DNA of 64,000 nucleotides from Castanea sativa (taxonomy: Eukaryota > Streptophyta > Magnoliopsida > Fagales > Fagaceae). Below the pieces are notes generated by a model, which saw nothing but the letters and a program-made list of their open reading frames with translations, was not told where the DNA came from and ran no database searches. The translations under genes and the position numbers were made by a program. How positions within the stretch are numbered: position 1 is the first letter of the stretch; each line of letters opens with the position of its first letter. This document shows positions 1 through 9,797 of this stretch, one piece after another. Location of the stretch: positions 2,395,501-2,459,500 of the forward strand of contig NC_134016.1 in assembly GCF_040712315.1 (NCBI RefSeq), given 5' to 3'.

Positions 1-172
1 TTTCTAATCCTAATAAGAGAAAATCATCATCAACAGCTTGGGACCACTTTGAAAAGTTTATAGATGAGGAAGGTAGAACTAAGGCAAGATGTATATATTG
101 TAGCAAGATATACATGGCTGATAGCAAAATTTATGGGACATCTAATTTAAAAAACCATACACCTATTGTTTA
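1..172 (+). repeat. Partial second copy of the hAT BED-finger coding segment
   Basis: This stretch repeats, with a few changes, the segment at about 286-455 that encodes the BED zinc finger of the transposase just downstream (offset 285 bp). It breaks off just after the finger's histidine region and runs into a short unrelated stretch before the ATG at 204. The window starts inside it, so I cannot tell whether it is one unit of a tandem duplication or the tail of a second element. Confidence 0.8.
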
Positions 173-203
173 ATGATTGATTTGTTTTGTGTGGTACTAG
201 GTC

Positions 204-2173
204 ATGGATTCAATGGAGCCTACACAACCTGATGCTGCCACTACAAGACCAACTATGAGACCTCCTCATCCACCGCATGTGATATCTTCTAATCCTAATA
301 AGAGAAAATCATCATCAACAGCTTGGGACCACTTTGAAAAGTTTATAGATGAGGAAGGCAAAACTAAGGCAAGATGTATATATTGTAGCAAGGAGTACAT
401 GGCTGATAGCAAAATTTATGGGACATCTAATTTAAAAAACCATACACCCATTTGTCCTGAATATCTTTTTAATGAATTGCATGATGGACAAGACCCATTG
501 TCCAAGGATGTAGAGGAGGGAAATCTAGTGCCTAAGACTTTTACAAATGTTTTAGGTAGAAAAGTTCTTGCTGAGATGATCATATTGGATGAGCTTCCAT
601 TTTGGTTTGTAGAGAATCAAGGATTTAGAAGGTTTTGTAATGTCTTCCAACCTAATTTTAATATCCTATCTCGCTTCACGGTAGTTAAAGATGTGAGTCG
701 GATTTATTTTGAAGAGAATGACAAGTTGAGAAATGCCTTGAGAGGCCGTAGGCTTTGCCTTACCACTAACACATGGACTTTAATACAAAATTTTAATTAC
801 ATGTGTCTTACTTGTCATTTTATAGATGATGATTGGAAGCTACATAAAATAATTTTGAATTTTTGTATTGTTGATAACCATAAAGGGAAAACCATTGGCA
901 AAATGGTTGAATCTTGTTTAGAAGAGTGGAATATTGAGGGGATTTTTACCTTGACGGTGGATAATGCTTCATCAAATGACATAGCTATTAGTTACTTGAA
1001 AGAAGCTACTAATATATGGAAAGGTACTGTTTTGGAGAATGAATTTGTTCACGTGAGGTGTTGTGCTCACATCCTGAATCTTATTATGACCAATGGCTTA
1101 AATCATCATAATAAGCCCATTGATAGGGTGCGTCATGCAGTTAGATATGTGAAAACTTCTCCAAATAGGTTACAAACCTTCAAGAAGCATGTGGAGAAAG
1201 AGAAAATAGAGTCAAAGGCTATTCTATGTTTGGATGTGGCCACTAGATAGAACTCTACCTATAAAATGTTGGAAAATGCTAAAAAGTTTGAACATGCATT
1301 CAAGCGGATGGAGTATGAAGATCTTGATTATATTCTACACTTTCGGGATGGGGACTATGATAGGAGACTTCCAAATGAGGATGATTGGGAGAATTGTAGA
1401 AAATTTGCTAAGTTTTTGAAACTTTTTTATAATGCCACAAAGAGGTTTTCAGACATCAAATGCTTTTTTTTGATGAGATATATATGATTAAAAGAAAAAT
1501 AGATCTATTTTCTAGGAGTGAGGACCATTTTTTGTACTCAATGGCAAAAATAATGAAAGAGAAGTTTGACAAATATTGAGGGAGTAGCGAGGATTCATCA
1601 AAGAAGGGAAATTTGCTTTTGTATGTTGCTATGGTGCTTGATCCTCGAAAGAAGTTGAATTATTTGAATTATTGCTTATCAAATTTGTATGAGGAGAATG
1701 TTGCTAAGGATATCACGGACCTTGTGAAAGGTGTATTGGAACGCTTGTATGAGCATTATAATTCTTCTCATTCATCATATGTGTTTTTACAAAGTGCGAG
1801 TGAGATATCAAGGATGAAAGGTGTTGATGTTGATGATGATGATGATGATGATGATCCAGACAGATTTATTGCCTCTCAATGCAAGACTTTTAGACAAGGA
1901 AAACAACCTGTTGAATGTGTAGATGAGGTTGCAAAATACTTGATGGAGAATAATGAAGGGGAAAATGACAAAACCTTTAATATACTAGCTTGGTGGAAAT
2001 ATAATACTAATAAGTATAGTATACTATCTCGACTGGCACGAGATGTGTTGGCTGTACCTATTTCTATTGTGGCTTCTGAGTCAGCATTTAGTATGTGAGG
2101 ACATATACTAGACCCATTCCGTAGTTCACTTGCCCCTGAGATGGTACAATCTCTCATATGTACTCAAAATTAG
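204..2173 (+). pseudogene. hAT-superfamily transposase (BED zinc finger, RICESLEEPER-like), broken
   Basis: Transposase of the Ac/hAT class, which would cut and paste its own element in the nucleus. The first open part (204-1250, 348 codons) has a BED finger at about residues 40-85 (CIYC, then LKNH and a further Cys), followed by the hAT catalytic-fold segments with TVDNASSND and RCCAHILNLI. A TAG at 1248-1250 interrupts it where the family usually has Trp. The same frame resumes to 1487, where a T-run shifts the frame. The third part (1613-2098) has an eight-Asp run near 1833-1855 and the C-terminal dimerisation motif ending VASESAF. A TGA at 2096-2098 then cuts the last two dozen codons, which stay readable to a TAG at 2171-2173. 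At least three breaks make it non-autonomous. Terminal repeats were not found; the left end may lie outside the window. Confidence 0.9.
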
Positions 2174-2377
2174 CTTCAATCTTCAATGTAAATTTCGCTT
2201 TGACAAGCCATGGATGATGTTGAGCTATTTGAAGATTATGAAAAATGTAATGTTCTTAAAATTTATTAACTTGTGCTTTAATTGAAATTTAATATATCTT
2301 TTGTATTTAATATATCTTGTTAGTGTATTAAATGGAATTTAATATATATATATATTGTTGTTCTAAATGTTTTGAAG
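2174..2377. other. 3' flank of the hAT relic, no gene seen
   Basis: AT-rich DNA with a short (TA) run near 2341-2355. I see no coding sequence. Confidence 0.5.
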
Positions 2378-2471
2378 GTTTTTTGGAAGCGAAGTGAGCT
2401 TCATCTTCAACAGCATCACCTTCACCATCAAGCACTGTTACAAATCTTGACTGATCTGCCTCTATACATTG
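2378..2471 (+). other. Exon-like island, unrecognised
   Basis: An open stretch bounded by an AG acceptor (2376-2377) and a GTAAGT donor at 2472. It would read about 31 residues rich in His, Gln and Leu. It may be the 5' member of the same broken gene as the kinase exon at 3017, but I recognise no family and the polypyrimidine tract is weak. It could be chance. Confidence 0.25.
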
Positions 2472-3016
2472 GTAAGTTTTGCTTCTGCCTAAATCTTGTG
2501 AATCCTTTGGTAGTTTGGCCTTGTGAATCCTGATTTTAGACTTGTGAATCCTTTGGTTGGACATTTTTGTTATTGCTAGTAGCTAATTACCTCCTGGCCA
2601 TATTAATGAACTGAGGATCATTCAGAGAAATATGGGTATATCATCATGTTCAATATAACCATTCTTGACCTCTTTAATAAATTCTTCAATTTCAACCAGT
2701 GTAGAAGATGTTGTACTTAACCCCCTTCCTCCAAAATAACAATAATAGAAGGATATTAAGATTTTCATTCTTAATGGATTTCATTTTGGTCATAAAACAT
2801 GATAGGAATTTGAGTCATTGCTATTGACTAGATTCTATCCTATAACTTCCTTTTGGATCTTTCTAAATAAAAGATTTTGAAGGATTTCGATTAAGTAAGG
2901 CCCCCCTATCTCTAGGTTTTCTTGTTGATCTATAATTTGGTTTGATATAATCATCTTTTCCGGTAAAAAATTTGACAATGTTGAAAGAAATATTAACACC
3001 TTTTCCTCTTTTCTAG
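2472..3016. other. Intron-like or intergenic stretch
   Basis: AT-rich and without a recognisable gene. It ends in a pyrimidine-rich tract (about 3000-3014) and a CTAG acceptor that leads into the next exon. The minus-strand open stretch at 2835-3029 has no family signature that I know. Confidence 0.4.
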
Positions 3017-3130
3017 TCAACAAATTCATCTGCTAGATTACCAACCCAAATGAAGCTTGGACTACTTTCACCAGTTTATTTAAGGAGATTATTTGAACGC
3101 ATGGGGGCGACCTACATTAAATTAGGTCAG
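3017..3130 (+). pseudogene. Isolated exon of an ABC1-like (ABC1K/UbiB) atypical kinase
   Basis: A 38-codon stretch bounded by a good acceptor (pyrimidine tract plus CTAG, ending 3016) and a canonical GTAAGT donor at 3131. Its end reads YLRRLFERMGATYIKLGQ, the conserved N-terminal KxGQ-type motif of ABC1/UbiB/ADCK kinases, which act in plastids and mitochondria on quinone and lipid metabolism. No other kinase exon (ATP loop, catalytic Asp) is visible nearby. It is therefore most simply a fragment left by gene breakage or transposon capture, although a real gene with very long introns running out of the window cannot be excluded. The exon itself is open and its splice sites are intact. Confidence 0.6.
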
Positions 3131-3602
3131 GTAAGTCCTGATTGTTGCTTGTAAGGACTTCGTCCCCTCCTAAGAGAGGGGGTCATTGAGTTATATGAAA
3201 GTAAAGTGTACACTTTTTTTTTTTCTTTTTTTACTGAAGTGCATATTTTAGTTATGACCAAAAAATGCTGCTTAACTTGAATGGCCACTTAATAAGCACA
3301 TTCTTATATAAATTTATTTTTGATTCTCTTTCTTAATAATTTGGGACTTATTCTAGCTGTAGTTTATTGAAAGGAACTGATTACCTCAATAAACTATTAC
3401 ATTATATGTAAACCATTATTTGGACATCATGATAATGATATACCACCATTGGTAGACATTGTGTTATGACACTCACTTCTATTGCTTGTCTAGAGTACAT
3501 CTTAAAAGTAGTCAGAAGCATCTTTTTTAGCTTGCAACGAAGCCTAATTTTCAGACTTGGTGTTATGTGACTAATCCATTAGTTTGTTATACTAAATTCC
3601 AG
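3131..3602. other. Intron-like stretch after the kinase exon
   Basis: AT-rich, without coding signal. It begins with GTAAGT and ends with a TTCCAG acceptor at about 3597-3602, so it could be a 472-bp intron of phase 0. Confidence 0.35.
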
Positions 3603-3701
3603 GTACTTGTTGATAGCATCAATGCAAAACAGAGTAGGCGAAAAAGAGACAACTTTAATGCTGGTGGCTCGTATAGGCCAATGACTACTAATTGCTTTTG
3701 A
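3603..3701 (+). other. Terminal-exon-like stretch, unrecognised
   Basis: After a TTCCAG acceptor, 32 codons read in phase 0 with the kinase exon at 3017-3130 and end in TGA. The residues are basic and polar (QSRRKRDNF near the middle, SYRPM near the end). I do not recognise the family. It may be the last exon of a chimeric or broken transcript, or chance. Confidence 0.3.
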
Positions 3702-4175
3702 GATTTGAAAATTATCCTCCAAGTTCTTGGTTTAATTATCTTTTCTAAAGATTAGCGAATTTTTTGATGCACAGAGCCCCGCTTCATGAATTTGTAGTAA
3801 TCATTTCGCTTTCGCAAATCTGTTGTGATTGTGCTGAGCAAGAATATTAGCTCAAATATGTAGTCTATTTGCTTTGGCACTTAAGGGATTAAGATTTTAT
3901 GTTGCTCTTGGTTTTAGAACTGGGTTCCTTCACTTGTTGATTAGAATTTCAAGTCATACTCACACATGTGGGGTTCAGTAGTTCCATTGTGAAGATGTAT
4001 AGCTCTTCATCCGAGAAATTAAATAATAATAATAAAAAGTCTAGAAAAGCTCCAACTTGCTAACAACATAATGTAAGCACAAATACAAGCATAACAACAA
4101 AACACACACGTCCACCTAAACAAAAGCAAGCAAGCAGCAGCAACATAAATAAATAAATAAAAAGGGGTCCAACCT
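3702..4175. other. Intergenic, nothing recognised
   Basis: No coding region, RNA gene or element ends seen. Base composition is ordinary for the window. Confidence 0.5.
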
Positions 4176-4312
4176 AAGACCCGACCCGAAACCCGGAAAC
4201 CCGACCCAAATATAAACCCGATTTTTCGGGTCGGTTTGGGTTTCAAATAGCCAAAATCGATTTCTATTGGGTCGGGTTTCGGGTCACAGTAAACCCAACC
4301 CGACCCGACCCA
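4176..4312. repeat. CCCGA/TCGGG degenerate fold-back repeat
   Basis: The left part has repeated ACCCGAC/AAACCCG blocks and the right part the complementary GGGTCGGGTTT blocks, then CCCGACCC again. The segment can fold on itself and is strikingly GC-rich for its surroundings. The long open stretch on the minus strand across it is a by-product of the repeat. Confidence 0.7.
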
Positions 4313-4432
4313 ATATCACTCCTACTAGCAACCCCTAAATTCTCAGTACAATCAAGTCCAATTAGGCCCAAGACATCTCCAAGTATATAATTGAAGCCCA
4401 TCAATACAATGCAAGACATCTTTTATAAATAA

Positions 4433-4436
<4 letters not shown>

Positions 4437-4491
<55 letters not shown>
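4437..4491. repeat. (AT)n microsatellite
   Basis: About 27 uninterrupted AT units, preceded by AAAT repeats. Confidence 0.95.
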
Positions 4492-4495
<4 letters not shown>

Positions 4496-4499
4496 TTTC

Positions 4500-4790
4500 T
4501 TACCCTACCCCATCTTTCAAATTCTCAAAGGTGTTATTAAAGATTCAATTTGTTTCGTGTATATTGTTGAGAATTGATTCAATGAGATGTTAAATAAACC
4601 TGGGTACAATCTCGAATCAGACAGGAAAGAAGGTTGGTCGACCTTGGTTCCTAGTGAAGACATCGAGGGCAGTGATACTCATACTATAGGCACTTCAAAG
4701 GGCAACTGTATTGCTCTTCGTTGGGCATCATAATAGATGGTATATATTAGACTATTAGTTACACCTGAGTGAGAAGAAATGGGAGCTCCA
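4500..4790 (-). pseudogene. Degraded UGT74-type exon 1 fragment
   Basis: The + strand lines up, with many indels, against the 3' half of the intact first exons (for example 11933-12180). It shares TTGAGAATTGATTCAAT, the segment for the final part of exon 1, ATCGAGGGCA, and the block around ATAATAGATGG. The frame is destroyed and no start or donor survives. The surroundings (4320-4400, 4830-5300) match the intron of gene C near 43880-44480, so this is an old first exon lying inside former intron DNA. No matching second exon exists to its left in the window. Confidence 0.75.
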
Positions 4791-5672
4791 TTTTAACTAT
4801 TATTCTAATAATGAAGGGTAATTGAAATATTAGGATTGAACTTTCCCTCTCTAATTTGGGTGTTCGTATCTTTGGATCATGAACTAGAAATCAAATTTTA
4901 TAATTCGTGGTGAAAGTTCAATATTTTCATTACTTGTAGCCTCTGCATTTCAAAAAAAAAAAAAAACTAATAGTAACAAATCGCATGCAGATAACCTTAA
5001 AAGCAGGAGTGAAAGGATAGTCCCATTTTGTTAGGTAGCCTTGTTTAATTGTCTTCACCAAGTTTGGCTTTTGAAATTTCCGGCAATCAGTGCCTCTTAT
5101 AATAAATTAATAATTTGCTGATGCAAGAAAATAGTACAACTAAACATAGTGTTGCTACAGACACATATAGATTTACAAAATTTTTCACACCCACTCACAT
5201 ATTCAGTTCACTTGGGTTCCACCATAAACACAAATGCAAACCAATTCAGTGAAAATGTCTGAAATTTCCTGTGTCTTCAAACTTACTGTATTAAGAATGC
5301 TATGGGTCAGTTTGGAAGAAATTCAGACCTAATCAGATCTTTATATATATAATAGGTTTGAACCCCAAAAAAAAAAAGAATTTAAATGTCAAGAGATTGA
5401 AAATTTTAAACCCAATATGATTTTGAATGTTTTCGAGTTTATACAATTTGGTATTCAAACATAACTAGCATATGGATTTGAATCATTAAAATATTATCAC
5501 TATTAATTTTATTTATTAATATATATATATAAGAGAAATTATATACTAAAAGTGATATAAGCGGTAAGTTTATTTAAAAGTAAAAAGTACTCTATTCACA
5601 ACTTCATACCTTATGTTCATAAAAAAAATAAATAAATAAATAAATAACTTCATACCTCACTAAGTTATGAAA
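4791..5672. repeat. Diverged copy of UGT intron DNA
   Basis: No gene. Blocks at 5110-5250 (TTTGCTGATGCAAGAAAA) match 44175-44290 in the gene C intron, and 5280-5530 matches 10380-10600 in the gene A intron and 30110-30320 in the gene B intron. It marks a lost or decayed UGT copy left of gene A. Confidence 0.65.
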
Positions 5673-5908
5673 TATTTTGTTGGGTAAAATATCATTTTAG
5701 TTCTTAAACTTTCACAAAATCTCATTTTTCGTCTCTAAACTTCCAAAAGGTCTTACTCCAACCCTAAACTTTGCAAAATGTTTTACTTTTTGTCTTTCTA
5801 TTTATGTCTGTTAATTTATGTCCTATGTGGCTAATGAGATACTGACATAGTATTTAACTTTTTTTTTTTTTTTGAGGGTCGACATGGTATTTAACTTGGA
5901 CCAAACCA

Positions 5909-6304
5909 TTTAATTTAGGCGTAAATGCACTTTTAGTCCTTACATTTTGGCATTTTTTCATTTTAGTCCATATATTTTAATTTTATTACTTTTAGTCCCT
6001 AATTCAATTAACGCATTTTATTTTGGTCCTTTCTGTTAGCCCACCAACGAAATTGCTTAGGTGGCAAACTGATGCTGATGTGGCCAATTAAAAAAAAATT
6101 TTAATTAGCATTTTAAAAAATGCCACGTCAGCTTCTAAATACAAAAAAGAATTATTAATTAATTTTAATGAAATTAAAAAAGAAAAAAAAAACAATAAAC
6201 ACAAAGAACAAACATAAACTCTTTAGACCCAAACACCATCCTCCTCCCAACATCAACATCATAGTGGTTCATTTTCTATGGTTGTTTCGGCAGATCCTGT
6301 GGTT

Positions 6305-6353
<49 letters not shown>

Positions 6354-7548
6354 GACCGGTGCTTAAAGGAAGAGGTGGGTATGGCTGAAGTGGGTTGTGG
6401 GTTGTGGGTCGTGGTTCTCTCAAGTCTGGTGTTGCTGAGTTTTGTTGGTTGTCGGCGAGGTCACGGCGAGGTGGATTCCAATGGGTTTCGCTATGGATCT
6501 CACCACCGCTGCCTTACAAGTTGCCGATCTCACCACTGCTGACCTTACATGTCACCAACTCGCCACTAGTCTCGCCCTTCACCGATCTGAGTTTCTAGGT
6601 GGGTTGATTTTGTGGGTTTATGGTGTGGGTCTTTGACGAGGTCACGACAAGGTGGAATGTGATGAATCGTCGACGAGGCGATTGGTCTCCGGGGTGAGCT
6701 TGGATTTGCAAACGGGGCACATGACTCAAGACCTCAACCAGGTGTCGATGCAAACAAGGTGGAACATGTGGTTGCACGTGAGCAACAAACGGCGCACTCG
6801 AGGGCGCTTTTGCCGATTTTGAGACCCTTAAGGAAGAGGAATCGATTTGGACAATTGTCGCGGCGGCTATGCACTCTCGAGTGCACTTGCGGAGGTAGAT
6901 CGAGAAGAAGCCCAAGAAAGAGAAGCAAATGAGTATAACAGTGATAATCGTCGTCTACGGCTTGATCTCCCAATCCAAATCAAACAAGCTATCGTGTGTG
7001 TTTGTAGTGAAAATCCGGTGTTCACTTTAAAACTAAAAAAAGAAAAAACTTTGTTTGGCTTTTATTTGGATTTCAAATAAAGGAAAATGTTGTTGCTGGG
7101 TTTGCTTTTTGATTTTGGGTATGAAGTCGTTGCTGGGTATGATGTCTTTGATTTTCAATCTGGGTTTGATGTCATGTCGTTGCTGGGTTTATTTTATTTA
7201 ATTTTTTTTTATTGGAAGCTGGGTTTATTTCTTAATTTAAGAAGAACATTGAAGAACAAGTTCTTATGTTCTTATGTTCTTAGATTTGTAATTTTTTTTC
7301 AATTTTTTTATTTAATTAAAATTACTTTAGATGTTAACGTAGCAATTTTTTAACGCCAAAGTAGATTTTTTTTAATTATTATTTTAATACCACGTCAGCA
7401 TTTTCTGTTAGTTGGGTGACAGTAAGGACTTAAATGTCATGCGTTAATTGGTTTAGGGACTAAAAGTAGTAAAATGAAAATGTAATGACTAAAATGAAAA
7501 AAAAAATTAAAATGTAGGCACTAAAAGTGCATTTACACCTTTAATTTA
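5909..7548. mobile_element. Pack-MULE (long TIRs, 9-bp TSD) nested in the outer element
   Basis: The element proper is 5918-7539 (1622 bp). Left end GGCGTAAATGCACTTTTAGT; right end, inverted, GGTGTAAATGCACTTTTAGT; the inverted similarity extends over roughly 130-150 bp on each side. Both flanks carry the perfect 9-bp duplication TTTAATTTA (5909-5917 and 7540-7548), the hallmark of Mutator-like elements. It carries no transposase but contains a broken host-gene piece encoding a RING-H2 protein on the minus strand, which is what defines a Pack-MULE. A 40-odd T run (about 6307-6348) lies inside. Confidence 0.85.
6640..6962 (-). pseudogene. Captured ATL-type RING-H2 E3 ligase fragment
   Basis: Reading the minus strand from about 6960 downward, a hydrophobic segment (TIITVILICFSFLG) is followed by FFSIYLRKC, the usual layout just after the N-terminal membrane helix of ATL ubiquitin ligases. 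Then come GLKIGKSALECAVC (about 6825-6785), CNHMFHLVCIDTWL (about 6778-6739) and CPVCKSKL (about 6720-6697). These are the pieces of a RING-H2 finger (Cys pair, Cys-His-His-Cys, Cys pair). They lie in different frames, the acidic stretch between the first and second Cys pairs is deleted, and a TGA precedes the last pair. ATL proteins are membrane-anchored E3 ligases; this copy cannot encode one. Confidence 0.8.
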
Positions 7549-7732
7549 ACAAAATAATGTACACATGGCACATAATCATTGGCACTTATGAAAAAAATAT
7601 TTTAGGGAGACAAACATTAATATACCCCTCAATCTCACTATAGCAGAAATCAATATCCCCAATGTGAAACCCCAATGCATGCCAAGTCTAACTGTGCTTT
7701 CCTCATTGATGCCACCACCAAGGGTGGCTGAC

Positions 7733-7734
<2 letters not shown>

Positions 7735-7790
<56 letters not shown>
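7735..7790. repeat. (CT)n microsatellite
   Basis: About 26 CT units, inside the core of the outer long-TIR element. Confidence 0.95.
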
Positions 7791-7791
<1 letters not shown>

Positions 7792-8450
7792 TTCGACTCT
7801 TTAATCTCTCTAGAAGTTTATGGGTTTCTCACATTGTTGGTTGTTGCTATTGAATTCAAAGATATATGAGCTATGGCATTTTGAATGATCAGATTCAATG
7901 CTTCTCAAAATTATAGGCTTTGCTTTGAACCCACTTTGTTTTTCTTTGCTAAATGTTTGGTCTTTGTTGTACACTCGTTTAAATGAATTCTTTTTACTTT
8001 GAACAAAGCTGCTCTAGAATTATTAAAGTTGGCAAAGAATAGAGAGATGTTGAATGATCTGCAAATTCTCCTCTTTTGGGTGGAGATTCACAGTTTGGGT
8101 CGCCGGTCACCGATTGACGGTGGGGATTTCACAGTTGAACTTGGCATTGGGGTTTCAACTTTCATGTTGGAGGTTTTGATTTTTGCCTAGACAATGGGTT
8201 TCTATGTGAGGGGTATACCTGTCTGATTGAAATATCGATATCTATTCCATATGTGCCAATAATTGTGTGTCACCTATTCATAAATTTTTAAGTTAATTGA
8301 TTCTATGTTAGCACTCTGTTATTCACGTAAGACATAAACTAACGAATATAGACAGAAAGACAAAAAGTAAAATGTTTTGCAAAGTTTCGGGATAAAAACG
8401 AACTTTTGTGAAAGTTTAGGAATCAAAATGATATTTTATCCTATTTTATT

Positions 8451-9071
8451 TCTATAGCAGTAGTAGTATAGCAGCAATTATAATCTAATCTAAGAGAGAG
8501 AGAGAGAGAATTATAAAAATGAAGATATTAAATGGAACAAGACCATTATGAAAACTAAATAAAATATAAAACGTCAAAATGAATATTTAGAAATATAAAT
8601 AGCCAAAATAAATTGAAAATAAAAAATTCAAACTTTAAGGTTCATTCTAACGAATACACTTATATCAAGTAAATAAAATAAATAACGTTCATTGTTGTTG
8701 TTTTGACCATATCACTTGATACAAGTGTCTTAACCTTTGGGATCATGTGCCATTCACTGGCATCACATGAATATTTATGGAATATACTGTTGTTGTAGGG
8801 AAATTTTTCTTTGACTTAGTTTAGGGTTTGTATTTTTTGTTGTACAAGAAGAATCTATTCATTGTAAAATGAAAATTTTGTATTGCTTGCTAGATAAATA
8901 ATATTGTACTCCTAGAGAAATCATATGGGTAATGTTTTGACAAAAAGTCAAATTCCTCCAACTTGTTAACGCTTGGTATCACTACAACAAAACCTCCAAT
9001 ATTGATATCGTAAATTTTTTTCTCGACCATTATTTGAACGAAGAGTTGCTGAATTGCTGCTTACATTAACT
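8451..9071. other. 3' flank of UGT gene A
   Basis: AT-rich, with a short GA run near 8492-8510. It aligns with 27580-28512 (after gene B exon 2) and 36160-37106 (after gene C exon 2), including GACTTAGTTTAGGGTTT and the dispersed block near 8541. It holds the transcription end of gene A; no clear polyadenylation signal can be singled out. Confidence 0.6.
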
Positions 9072-9797
9072 TCAAGATTGCACAAGTTTTGCCACAAACT
9101 CCTCTATATTTTTATCAGAACTTCCACCTTCATCCACCGCCTCTTTAGCCAATTCTTTCCATCTTACTGAATTCATTTTCATCTCTTTCCCTCTTTCTCC
9201 TTCTATTACTTCCTTTATACACAGCTCTATTTCTTCTTTGGTAGCTATGCCTCTTTCATCCAATTTAATCCTTACCCCTACCTTCCACGCGTCCACAATG
9301 AACTTTGCATTAGTTGGTTGATCCGTCCATACTGGCATTGCAACCATTGGCACTCCCAAGCTCAATGCTTCAAGGGTTGAGTTCCATCCACAATGAGTCA
9401 TGAAGCACCCAACGGCCTTATGAGCCAATACTTCTAACTGAGGGCACCAACTTACAACTAGTCCCTTCTCTGATGTTTCTTGTAAAAAATTAGGAGGAAG
9501 TTTTTTCTGTTCAGTTTCTCTGACAACCCACAAGAAGTAGCAATTGCTATTCTTTAGGCCCCTTGTTAGCTCATCCATCTGCTCTTCTCCCAGGGATGCC
9601 AAGCTTCCAAATGATGTATAAACAACTGAGTCAGTTTCCTTTGTGTCTAGCCACTTCATGCAAGCATCCACATCAGGTTTGAATAGGTGAACGCCATATT
9701 CTTTGTCATCCTCCAACCGCTTGTCTAAGTAGATTGATGGAATAGCTGGTCCAATTGTTTTAACAGGCCATTGTTGGCTTGTCATCCAATTCACCAC
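9072..9797 (-). CDS. UGT74-type UDP-glycosyltransferase gene A, exon 2 of 2
   Basis: C-terminal, donor-binding half (241 codons plus TGA). It starts after a TTAG acceptor (9798-9799) with GTG GTG AAT TGG, in phase with exon 1 (11933-12565). The joined protein is 452 residues, normal for UGT74. The PSPG signature runs from WCPQLEVLAHKAVGC to VWTDQ; HCGWNST is intact and the last residue is Gln, which in plant UGTs goes with UDP-glucose. PSPG position 40 is Val where the other copies here have Gln. Only 4 of 241 residues differ from gene B exon 2. UGT74 enzymes are cytosolic and make glucose esters or O- and S-glucosides of small acids, hormones and phenolics. The acceptor here is unknown. Confidence 0.93.
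   Translation of the reverse strand: MVNWMTSQQWPVKTIGPAIPSIYLDKRLEDDKEYGVHLFKPDVDACMKWLDTKETDSVVYTSFGSLASLGEEQMDELTRGLKNSNCYFLWVVRETEQKKLPPNFLQETSEKGLVVSWCPQLEVLAHKAVGCFMTHCGWNSTLEALSLGVPMVAMPVWTDQPTNAKFIVDAWKVGVRIKLDERGIATKEEIELCIKEVIEGERGKEMKMNSVRWKELAKEAVDEGGSSDKNIEEFVAKLVQS

Larger units (their letters stand above)
5673..8450. mobile_element. Long-TIR (MULE-like) non-autonomous element, with target duplication
   Basis: The element proper is 5682-8441. Its arms begin GGGTAAAATATCATTTT and, read inward from the right, GGATAAAATATCATTTT, and continue as inverted repeats (CTAAACTTTCACA, TTTTACTTTTTGTCTTTC, ATTGGCAC) for well over 200 bp each. The flanks carry a 9-bp direct repeat, TATTTTGTT (5673-5681) and TATTTTATT (8442-8450), one mismatch, as expected for Mutator-like transposition. 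The left arm is split by the Pack-MULE at 5918-7539; without it the element is about 1.1 kb. Between the arms are a (CT)n run and a non-repetitive core (about 7800-8200) of unknown origin. No transposase is present. Confidence 0.75.

Noticed and set aside
2835..3029. Minus-strand open frame next to the kinase exon
   Set aside because: Looked possibly organelle-derived at first, but I could not tie it to any plastid or mitochondrial gene.
4019..4246. Minus-strand open frame of 75 codons
   Set aside because: Created by the CCCGA fold-back repeat and flanking low-complexity DNA.
6168..6542. Plus-strand open frame with a poly-Phe run in the Pack-MULE
   Set aside because: Runs through a poly-T tract. 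The real coding relic is on the other strand.
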